A DNA stretch of 64,000 bases. Origin: Bradyrhizobium sediminis (GTDB lineage Bacteria; Pseudomonadota; Alphaproteobacteria; Rhizobiales; Xanthobacteraceae). The stretch lies in the NCBI RefSeq assembly GCF_018736085.1, contig NZ_CP076134.1, positions 4,846,501 through 4,910,500 on the forward strand. The letters are read 5' to 3'. Below, piece after piece: positions 16,866 to 23,876 of the stretch (within the stretch, counting starts at the first letter, position 1; each line of letters begins with the position of its first letter). The position numbers and the translations under genes were made by a program. Under the pieces are notes generated by a model, which was given only the letters and a program-made list of their open reading frames with translations, ran no database searches and was not told the origin of the DNA.

Positions 16866-18908
16866 CTATCCCTTCGAATCCAGCGGATCGCCCTTCTTGG
16901 CATCGCGCGCGCGCAAATAATCTTCCGTGGTCATGACCGGCGGGCGCTGCGGCGCCGCATGCGGATCGAAACTCTCGTTGACCACGGCTTCGACCCGGCA
17001 ATCCGCGCACATCTTGATGACGTCGAGCCGCCGGGCGTTGGCGCCCTGGAACATCCAGTGCTTGTCGCCGAGCTTGGCGAGCACGCGGTCGATCGAGCTT
17101 TTGGTGCCGAACGGCTTGCCGCAGGCGATGCAGTTGAAGGGCTCTTCTTCCTTCAGCACCGTCAGCGGCGCGTTCCAGGCCTTGAAATCGAGCCGTGGCT
17201 CCAGCGTGATGACTTTCTCGGGACAGGTCGATTCGCACAGCCCGCACTGCACGCAGAGGCTTTCGGTGAAGCGCAGCATGGCGCGATCGGGATTGTCGGA
17301 CAGCGCATGGGTCGGACAGGCGGTGACGCAGGCATGGCAGAGCGTGCAGCCCTCGACATTGAGCTTCACGCCGCCGAACGGCGCGCCCGCTTGTAGCGGC
17401 ACGATATCGACCGGCGCGGGTGCTGACAGATGCAGTTCGCGGAAAATGGTCTCCAGCACGCCGCGCTTGGCGCCGCGCGGAACGAAGCCGGCGGGCTTCT
17501 GCGTCGCGATGCCGGCAGGCGTCGCATCGAGAAGGCTGCGCAACTGGTCGGGATCGTCGGTTTCGAGGATGCGCACCAGGCCGGCGCCGAAGCCGAGCGC
17601 CGATATGACGGCATCCGATGTCTCGACCGCGCGGCGCAGCGCCGCAATGTCGTGCTTGGGTCTGGCGCGCGTCACCACGGCGACACCGCTGCCGCCATAG
17701 GCAAAGACAGCGGCGATATTCTCCGGTCCGAGCTGCGTCACTTCGTTGAGGCGGACCGGAAGCACGTTGGCCGGCAGTCCGGCGCCGAACCGCGCCAGCG
17801 CGTCGATGATGTCTTCGCCGTGCTTGCCGTCGTGGAATAGCACGATGGCGTCGCTGCCGCCGGCCTTGCGATAGGTCTGCAGCAGCGTGCGCAGCCGCCG
17901 CATCAGCGCATCCGCGCCGGGCAGCGAATAGGATGCCGCGCCGGTCGGGCAAGCCGACGCACAGGAGCCGCAGCCGGCGCAGACATTGGCGTCGATGGCG
18001 ACCGAATTGCCATCGGGCGTGATCGCGCCGGTCGGGCAGAGATCGAGACAGCGCGTGCAGCCGGTGATGCCGGAGCGCGAATGGGCGCACAGCGACGCTT
18101 CGAAATGAACGAAGCGCGGCTTGTCGAAGGTGCCGACCAGACCGCCGGCATCGGCGATCGCGCGTTCGACCGCGGCGCGGTCGCGCGGATCGGCGCGCAG
18201 GTAACCCGGGCGCAATTCATGCGCGGGAAACAGCGGCGCACCGCCGGAAAGGTCGAGGACCAGGTCGCAGGTCGACGTGGCGCCGTCGCGCGAAGGCCCG
18301 AATACGAGTCTGGCGCGCGACGACGGCGATGGCAGCGCATAATCGTCGATATCGAGTTCGAACGCGCCGAGATATCCACGGGCGTTGCGGATGGTGCCCT
18401 TGAACACCGGGAACTCGTTGGTCCGGCGCGGCGTCACGTCGCCGGGTTTTGTCAGCAGCACGGTGATGTCGAGACGGTCGGCGAGCCGCTGGGCGGCCTC
18501 GATGGCGACCTCGTCGCGGCCATAGATCAGCGCGACGCCGCTGCTCTCCAGCGTCACCAGCGAGATCGGCGGCATGTCCTCGCCCGCCGCCGCGATCAGC
18601 GCCGCGGCCTTCGGGCCGGCTGCGGCGGCGTCCTTCGACCAGCCGCCGGTTTCGCGGATGTTGACGAAGGTGAGTTCGGCCTGCGGTAAATTTTCCGCGA
18701 CCTCGCGAAATAGCGGCGCTTCCTGGGTGCAGGCGACGGTGACCGGTGCGCCGTCGGCAAGCGCTTGCCTGAAGCGGTCGAGTTCGAGGCCGCAGAGCTG
18801 GTTCGCCTGCGTGATCCTGCCGCCGCAGCCGCGTCCGATCGTCGCCGCGTCGAGCGGCATGGTCTTCTCGCAGCTGCAGATCAGGAGATGGGACGATGCC
18901 TCACTCAT
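16866..18908 (-). CDS. Large 4Fe-4S polyferredoxin of formate dehydrogenase locus
   Basis: This 680-residue cytoplasmic protein begins with a LLICSCEKTM motif. A ferredoxin pair is near the middle (GCTRCLDLCP and CAGCGSCASACP) and a second pair is in the C-terminal third (CTLCHACVTACP and CVQCGLCESTCP). These are followed by two CxxC pairs (FNCIACGKPF and KMCADC) that may bind zinc or a further cluster. The architecture resembles HdrA/electron-hub proteins without a flavin motif that I can see. It is divergent from the fdh accessory operon and followed at once by apbC. Electron relay is inferred. Confidence 0.85.
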   Translation of the reverse strand: MSEASSHLLICSCEKTMPLDAATIGRGCGGRITQANQLCGLELDRFRQALADGAPVTVACTQEAPLFREVAENLPQAELTFVNIRETGGWSKDAAAAGPKAAALIAAAGEDMPPISLVTLESSGVALIYGRDEVAIEAAQRLADRLDITVLLTKPGDVTPRRTNEFPVFKGTIRNARGYLGAFELDIDDYALPSPSSRARLVFGPSRDGATSTCDLVLDLSGGAPLFPAHELRPGYLRADPRDRAAVERAIADAGGLVGTFDKPRFVHFEASLCAHSRSGITGCTRCLDLCPTGAITPDGNSVAIDANVCAGCGSCASACPTGAASYSLPGADALMRRLRTLLQTYRKAGGSDAIVLFHDGKHGEDIIDALARFGAGLPANVLPVRLNEVTQLGPENIAAVFAYGGSGVAVVTRARPKHDIAALRRAVETSDAVISALGFGAGLVRILETDDPDQLRSLLDATPAGIATQKPAGFVPRGAKRGVLETIFRELHLSAPAPVDIVPLQAGAPFGGVKLNVEGCTLCHACVTACPTHALSDNPDRAMLRFTESLCVQCGLCESTCPEKVITLEPRLDFKAWNAPLTVLKEEEPFNCIACGKPFGTKSSIDRVLAKLGDKHWMFQGANARRLDVIKMCADCRVEAVVNESFDPHAAPQRPPVMTTEDYLRARDAKKGDPLDSKG

Positions 18909-18984
18909 TATAACTTATCCTGAACCGGCGCGCCCGCGCGGTTGCTAGCTCTACGGTTCCGCGGTACCTGCTGGAGCGAAGTTC

Positions 18985-19029
18985 TGCAAGGCCAGGATCT
19001 GCAACGCCAGGACCTGCAACGCCGGGAGC
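18985..19029. repeat. 15-bp tandem repeat, three units
   Basis: Three consecutive units (tgcaaggccaggatc, tgcaacgccaggacc, tgcaacgccgggagc) lie in the divergent promoter region between the polyferredoxin and the fdh accessory operon. There are two to four mismatches between units. The rest of this 190-bp gap shows no gene. Confidence 0.7.
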
Positions 19030-19099
19030 GCTCGCGTCACCGCGCCGACCGGGATAGCATACACTGGCTGAATACAAAGCCATTAAGGATGAGTTTCCG

Positions 19100-19855
19100 A
19101 TGATGCCGCGTCCCGCCGAGGTAAAGCAGACACTCGATCTGCCCCCCGGCTATACTTTGGTCGCGTTGCGCGAACTCGGCGACGCGTTCGTTCACGGATG
19201 CGCGATTGCGCCGGAGGCCGGCGCGGGAACGCTGATCTGGGTGCGGCGCTACGACCTGGTCGAATTCGCCGTGGTGCTCGAACCCGACGAACCGCTGGTA
19301 TCGGCGCGCCGGGCGTTCTTTGCCGGCATGAATGCGGTGGCGGACGCCATCGCTGCCCATTGCCCACCGGAACGGGAGGTGAATTTCGACTGGCCCGACG
19401 CGATCCGGTTCGATGGCGGGCTGTTGGGTGGCGCGCGGCTCGGCATCCCTGCGGATTGCGCCGAGGACGATATCCCGGCCTGGCTGGTGTTCGGCGTCAT
19501 CCTGCGTGCGGCCGACATGGCGCATGTCGAAGAGGTGCAAGCCGCATCCGGCGTTTCGCTGTTGAGCGAGGGTTTCGAAATGATCGACACCGACGCGATC
19601 GTCGAGAGCTTCGCCCGTCATCTGATGACCGCGTTCGACCGCTGGAACGAGCGCGGCTTCGAGGCGATCGCGCGGGACTATCTGGAGCGGCTTCCGAAGC
19701 GCAAGGCCGGTGAACGCCGCGCGATCGACCGCAACGGCGATCTCCTGGTCAACGTGCCTGCCGGCAGCGGGCCGCCCGACCGGAACAGCCTCGTGGATGC
19801 GCTGGCGCGAGCCGATTGGTATGATCGCCAGGCGCGCGGTCCGAAATTCGGATGA
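19100..19855 (+). CDS. Biotin/lipoate--protein ligase-like protein, probably non-catalytic
   Basis: This 251-residue protein has the fold signature of the BPL/LplA family (LVEFAVVLEPDEPL, AIAAHCPPEREVNFDWPDAI, then a C-terminal AFDRWNERGFEAIARDYLERLP). However, the usual KWPND is DWPD (97-100) and the catalytic Lys of the G-x-K-L-A-G segment is Leu (GGLLGG, 106-111). No GRGR adenylation motif is visible. It therefore may bind a ligand or partner without ligase activity. It is the first gene of the accessory operon and is followed 7 bp later by DUF6505. Confidence 0.8.
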   Translation: MMPRPAEVKQTLDLPPGYTLVALRELGDAFVHGCAIAPEAGAGTLIWVRRYDLVEFAVVLEPDEPLVSARRAFFAGMNAVADAIAAHCPPEREVNFDWPDAIRFDGGLLGGARLGIPADCAEDDIPAWLVFGVILRAADMAHVEEVQAASGVSLLSEGFEMIDTDAIVESFARHLMTAFDRWNERGFEAIARDYLERLPKRKAGERRAIDRNGDLLVNVPAGSGPPDRNSLVDALARADWYDRQARGPKFG

Positions 19856-19862
19856 GGCGGAG

Positions 19863-20438
19863 ATGTTGAAATTGCCGCGAACCATCAGGCTCGACCCGTC
19901 GGATACGTTCGTATTCGAGCGGGCGGCGGAACCGGGCGAATGGGCGGTCTCCGGCGCGTTCGTGTTCTGGAACCGGGACCCGGCCGTGCTCAACCAGAAG
20001 CAGCGGGTGGCGCTGCGTTCAGGGTTCCTCGGCATCGACAGCCTCGGCTGGTCGACGCTTGCGATCGTGACCGAGGCGAGCGAAGCCGAGCGCCAGGCAA
20101 TGGTCGAGCGCCTCGCGGGGCAGCTGCTGGAGAAATTCGGCGCGCCCGATGCCGAGGCCGCGCGGCTTGCCGCCGAGGAAGAGGTCGCGTTCGCGGCCTC
20201 GCTATGCGATCACGCTCCGCAAACCCTGCTCGGGGTGCAGCGCAGCGTCGAAGACGGTGAAATCCGCGAGCGATTTCGCACGCTGCGGCCGCGCGAGGCA
20301 GCGGCGGGTGCCGGTTCCTTGCACACCCCTGCCAGCGCCTTTACCTTTCACGAGGTGGAAGGCGACGATGAACCTGCCGAACAGGTCGATCTTCTTGGAA
20401 TGATCAGGACAGACCGCATGACGAGGGATCGCAGATGA
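19863..20438 (+). CDS. DUF6505 family protein
   Basis: This protein has 191 residues from the ATG at 19863 with GAGGCGGAG upstream; the longer frame overlaps the previous gene. It is soluble and acidic, starting LKLPRTIRLDPSDTFVFERAAEPGEWAV, with a long helical middle. It has no catalytic motif and no membrane segment. I recognise it as the conserved formate-dehydrogenase-neighbourhood family of unknown function. It overlaps the next gene by 4 bp (ATGA). Confidence 0.8.
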   Translation: MLKLPRTIRLDPSDTFVFERAAEPGEWAVSGAFVFWNRDPAVLNQKQRVALRSGFLGIDSLGWSTLAIVTEASEAERQAMVERLAGQLLEKFGAPDAEAARLAAEEEVAFAASLCDHAPQTLLGVQRSVEDGEIRERFRTLRPREAAAGAGSLHTPASAFTFHEVEGDDEPAEQVDLLGMIRTDRMTRDRR

Positions 20439-21454
20439 GAGAGTTCTGGGTCGCCTCGGGCCATCACCTGACACGCCGCGGCGATCATGGCGGGCTCGTG
20501 GCGACGCCCGAACTGATCATGGCCTATCTGGCGCGGCCCGAACTGATGCCGCCGGATGATGCCTGCGATGCCGAACGCGATCTGCATGCAAGCCTGCTGG
20601 CCGATCCGCTGCGCCCGGTGACAAGAGCCGATATCGCAGCGCTCGCCGACGCCGACGCGCGCGAGAACTGGACCTTCATGTTGAATTTTCGCGATCGGCT
20701 GGTCGCGGCACCGTCGCTGGAGGCGGTGTATGTGACGCTGGCGCGCAAGGGCGCGGCCGACCTGCCGCCGATCTTTCTGTCCCAGCTCTGCCATCTGATA
20801 TTGCGCAACGCGCTCGAGGGTTGCGACGATCCCTACACGCTGCGCGCGGCCGAATTGTTCTACCGCAGCCAGCTCGCCACCGTGCACGAGGGCACGCTGC
20901 TGTTGGCCGACGCCGAGGTCGTCGAGGCACAGCAACACACCCAACACGACCTGCATGCGTCGCCGCTCACGGCCATGCTGCAACCGCAGGCCTTCGGCGA
21001 GATGGACGTGATGGACGACGACAACGCCTGGACCTACTGGTCGCGTTCGGACGCCCATGCGATGGCGATGAACATCGGCGGCAATCCGAAGGCGCGCGCC
21101 GGGCTGTGCCGGGTGATCGAACGCTGGATCGCCCATCTGCTCGGCATTGCCGTCACGGTCGAAACCGTGGCCTCGATCGAGGACCGCGACTGGCGCTGGT
21201 TCATCGGGCTGGACAGCGAAGGCACGCGGATCGGCAACGCCCTGTGGAACGGCGCCGCGCTGGACGGCAACGCCGCCGAGCGCATCGTCGCCTTGATGCG
21301 CCTGGAGATCGAGGACACGCGGCTGGTGGACGAGCGCGTCGGCAACAAGCCGGTCTATCTCATCCTGGCAATGGGCGCGGACAAGGTGGTGCGCCTGAAG
21401 CCGCAGAATCTGGTCGCCGGGCTGCCGCTGGCGGCGACCGCAAATGTGGCATGA
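20435..21454 (+). CDS. DUF6352 family protein
   Basis: In this 339-residue soluble protein, the N-terminus MREFWVASGHHLTRR and the central HASPLTAMLQPQAFGEMDVMDDDNAWTYW with several His/Asp residues are characteristic of the family found only near fdh genes, as far as I recall. No known enzyme motif was seen. It is coupled by ATGA to DUF6505 and is followed 25 bp later by DUF3305. Confidence 0.82.
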   Translation: MREFWVASGHHLTRRGDHGGLVATPELIMAYLARPELMPPDDACDAERDLHASLLADPLRPVTRADIAALADADARENWTFMLNFRDRLVAAPSLEAVYVTLARKGAADLPPIFLSQLCHLILRNALEGCDDPYTLRAAELFYRSQLATVHEGTLLLADAEVVEAQQHTQHDLHASPLTAMLQPQAFGEMDVMDDDNAWTYWSRSDAHAMAMNIGGNPKARAGLCRVIERWIAHLLGIAVTVETVASIEDRDWRWFIGLDSEGTRIGNALWNGAALDGNAAERIVALMRLEIEDTRLVDERVGNKPVYLILAMGADKVVRLKPQNLVAGLPLAATANVA

Positions 21455-21479
21455 CCGGCCGCAGGACGGAGGATCGACC

Positions 21480-21998
21480 ATGGCGATGACGGAAGCCTCC
21501 CGCGAAGTCGGCGTGGTGCTGCGCCGCCGGCCGGTCGACAATCCCTGGATCGATCATCTGTGGTCGCCGGCGATGATCCTCGACGAAGTGCCGGCCACCG
21601 CGCCATGGACCGTGCTGTCCACGCAGGCCGACGCCACGATTTATTACGCGGGCCCGGCCTGCATCGAGCTGTTCAGTTCGGACACCGCCAATTATCGCGA
21701 CAATCTCGCCGACGGCGAGCCGCGCATCTGGGTCGCGCTGCGGCGCCAAGATGGCGGGCCGGAACTCGAGCTGACCAAGGTCACGGCCGATCCGACCGAA
21801 GGCGAAGCGATGTTCGAGAGCGGCTGCGACGTGATCGGCACCGTTCCGATGCCGCCGGAGATCGCCGCATGGATCGCCGCCTTTGTCGATCAGTTCCATG
21901 TCGAACGCGTGTTCCACAAGCGCAAGCGGGATCGCGCGCCGGACGACCGCCGGGGCATGCCGGACGGCATTCCGGATGAAGGAAAGCGCCGCACATGA
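21480..21998 (+). CDS. DUF3305 family protein
   Basis: This protein has 172 residues from the ATG at 21480, which follows GGAGGATCGACC; the longer reading overlaps the previous gene. Its pattern VVLRRRPVDNPWIDHLWSPAMIL, IYYAGPACIELFSSDTANYRDNL and a C-terminal FHKRKRDR tail is DUF3305. It is cytoplasmic with unknown function, associated with formate dehydrogenase operons. The stop overlaps the DUF3306 start (ATGA). Confidence 0.85.
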   Translation: MAMTEASREVGVVLRRRPVDNPWIDHLWSPAMILDEVPATAPWTVLSTQADATIYYAGPACIELFSSDTANYRDNLADGEPRIWVALRRQDGGPELELTKVTADPTEGEAMFESGCDVIGTVPMPPEIAAWIAAFVDQFHVERVFHKRKRDRAPDDRRGMPDGIPDEGKRRT

Positions 21999-22690
21999 GC
22001 GGTTCCGACCAGGGCGACGACAAGGGCTTCCTGGCGCGGTGGTCGCAACGCAAGCAGGAAGCCAGGCAGCCGGAGCCGAAACCGGACGCGCCGGCCGCCG
22101 ACGCCCAACAGCTGCCTGAGCCGGTCGCCGGAAAAGATGCCGCGCCGGAATTCGATCTCTCCAGCCTGCCGAAGCTCGAGGACATGACCGGAACGACCGA
22201 CATCACCGGTTTTCTGAGCAAGGGCGTCCCCGAACATCTGCGCAATGCGGCGCTACGGAAATCCTGGGCGCTGGACCCCGCGATCCGCAATTACGTCAAT
22301 CCCGCGCTCGAATATGCCTATGACTGGAACACGCCGGGCGGCGTGCCGGGCTCGGGCGAACTCGGCGCGGGCATGGATGTCGCGCGGATGGTTTCGCAGA
22401 TCATGGGCAACGGCGAGCCGGCAGCCGCCCCATCGATACCGGCCGCCGAGTCGGGCAATGCGGCGGCGAGCGGCCCCGCGCCATCTCCCGAGCATCATGC
22501 GACGCAGCAAACGAAGCCGGATCTGCCGACCGAGACGTCAAGGTTGGGCGACGAAGTGGCTGCGGTGAGTTCTTCCAGCGCCGACGACGGGGACAAGGAA
22601 ACCGGGCGAACGCCGGAAGCCGAAGCGAGCAACTCTGCTGCACCGCAGCAAGCGGTGCGACGCCATGGCACTGCAAAACCGATTGTTTAG
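21995..22690 (+). CDS. DUF3306 family protein
   Basis: This is a 231-residue protein. The conserved block is residues about 1-130 (GFLARWSQRKQE, LPKLEDMTGTTDITGFLSKGVPEHLRNAALRKSW, YDWNTPGG). The remaining 100 residues are Ala/Pro/Ser-rich and probably disordered. DUF3306 always travels with DUF3305 near fdh genes, and its function is unknown. It ends the first half of the operon; a 122-bp gap with a promoter-like region follows. Confidence 0.85.
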   Translation: MSGSDQGDDKGFLARWSQRKQEARQPEPKPDAPAADAQQLPEPVAGKDAAPEFDLSSLPKLEDMTGTTDITGFLSKGVPEHLRNAALRKSWALDPAIRNYVNPALEYAYDWNTPGGVPGSGELGAGMDVARMVSQIMGNGEPAAAPSIPAAESGNAAASGPAPSPEHHATQQTKPDLPTETSRLGDEVAAVSSSSADDGDKETGRTPEAEASNSAAPQQAVRRHGTAKPIV

Positions 22691-22700
22691 ACAAAAGTTT

Positions 22701-22759
22701 TTGACGACATAGGCGAAGCCTATGTTACAAATTTCGAATTGGAATAATTCCAGTTCCAA
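22701..22759 (+). promoter_or_regulatory. Putative promoter with two dyads upstream of HTH-TorD gene
   Basis: TTGACG (22701-22706) could be a -35. A perfect 8-3-8 inverted repeat (acataggc / gcctatgt, 22707-22725) follows in the spacer and -10 region, and a second dyad (ggaat-a-attcc, 22741-22751) lies further down. The gap is markedly AT-richer than its surroundings. These dyads are candidate operators for the Cro-like domain of the downstream TorD protein. Confidence 0.5.
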
Positions 22760-22812
22760 AGTGTATGCCCAATTAAGAGGCACGATGGGCGGGGGGAGAA
22801 ATCGGTTGCACC

Positions 22813-23601
22813 ATGCGTGACGCCGGTCTGGAACAAGCAATCAAGGCAGCAGGTGGTGTCGCGTCGCTGGCGCGAGGCATTGGCATTGCGCAGCCATCGG
22901 TTTCCGCGTGGTCCCGGATTCCCGCGGAACGGGTTCTCGCCGTCGAGGCGCTGACCCGGGTGCATCGCTACATCCTTCGCCCCGATCTCTACGGACCATC
23001 CGAGGATCAGGTGATATCGAAATCCGAAGTCGACGAAATCGATCAGCTGCGCGCCGCCGAATACGGCCTGTTGTCGTTGCTGCTCGGCAAGGCGCCGGAC
23101 GCAGACACGCTGAAGCGTGTCGCGACGCTGAAGGGCGACGCGTCCGAACTCGGCATGGCGCATATCGAACTCGCAAGCCTTGCGGCGGCGACCGACGATC
23201 GCGCCGTCAGCAAGGAATTCTTCGACCTGTTCGTCGGGCTCGGCCGCGGCGAACTGCTGCCCTATGCCTCCTATTATCTGACCGGCTTCCTGCACGAGCG
23301 CCCGCTGGCGCGGGTGCGCGAGGATCTGGATGCGCTCGGGATCGAGCGCGCAGGCATCTCGCGGGAGCCGGAAGATCACATCGCGATCCTGCTCGAGGTG
23401 ATGTCGGGGCTGGCGCGCGGCGAGTTCGAGGCCGACTTCAGCGAACAGCCGCGCTTCTTCGAGCGCCATCTCAAGCCGTGGGCGGCGCGGATGTTCGCCG
23501 ACATCGAAATGTCGCAGTCAGCCCGCTTCTACCGTGCCGTCGGCCGTGTCGGCCGCATCTTCATGGAACTGGAATCCGAGGCCTTCACGCTGTCCGAGTG
23601 A
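22813..23601 (+). CDS. TorD/DmsD-family chaperone with N-terminal Cro/YdaS-like HTH
   Basis: This is a 262-residue protein. Residues about 5-58 read as a Cro/YdaS helix-turn-helix (LEQAIKAAGGVASLARGIGIAQPSVSAW.RIPAERVLAVEALT), complete with the QPSVSAW recognition helix and the RPDLYGP tail. Residues about 75-262 form a TorD-type all-helical chaperone (LLSLLLGKAPD, LPYASYYLTGFLHERPL, EPEDHIAILLEVMSGLA). TorD proteins hold the Tat-signal enzyme until cofactor insertion. The fusion suggests that the chaperone also regulates transcription, perhaps of fdh itself (inference). Confidence 0.85.
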   Translation: MRDAGLEQAIKAAGGVASLARGIGIAQPSVSAWSRIPAERVLAVEALTRVHRYILRPDLYGPSEDQVISKSEVDEIDQLRAAEYGLLSLLLGKAPDADTLKRVATLKGDASELGMAHIELASLAAATDDRAVSKEFFDLFVGLGRGELLPYASYYLTGFLHERPLARVREDLDALGIERAGISREPEDHIAILLEVMSGLARGEFEADFSEQPRFFERHLKPWAARMFADIEMSQSARFYRAVGRVGRIFMELESEAFTLSE

Positions 23602-23632
23602 CGGCGAAGGCAAGCCGAGGGAGGAGATCGCT

Positions 23633-23863
23633 ATGAGCAAGCCATCCGACAGCAAGGCGCCCCGCAAAGGCCCCTCGCAGGCTGCGGCAGCCGTGGACCG
23701 GCGCCGCTTCTTCCTGATGGGCGGATCGGCGGTCGCAGCCGCAGCGGTGGTGCCGCTTTCGAGCGAAGAGGCCGCGGCGGACGAGTCGCAGGCCGAGCGC
23801 GTCAAGGCCCGCTACAAGGAAACCGATCACGTCAAGAACTACTACCGCGTCAACCGCTATTGA
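23633..23863 (+). CDS. Formate dehydrogenase region Tat-signal microprotein
   Basis: This 76-residue protein starts at the ATG at 23633 after GGGAGGAG. It carries a twin-arginine signal (DRRRFFLMGGSAVAAAAVV, about 22-41) and a short mature part ending KETDHVKNYYRVNRY. It matches the small Tat protein family found immediately upstream of fdhA in many proteobacteria. Its role is unknown; a periplasmic accessory to FdhA is likely. The gap to fdhA is 13 bp. Confidence 0.88.
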   Translation: MSKPSDSKAPRKGPSQAAAAVDRRRFFLMGGSAVAAAAVVPLSSEEAAADESQAERVKARYKETDHVKNYYRVNRY

Positions 23864-23876
23864 TGGGACCACGCAC

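Noticed and set aside
19710..19862. 51 extra N-terminal residues for DUF6505
   Set aside because: They overlap the previous gene and look like out-of-frame sequence; the ATG at 19863 has a better SD.
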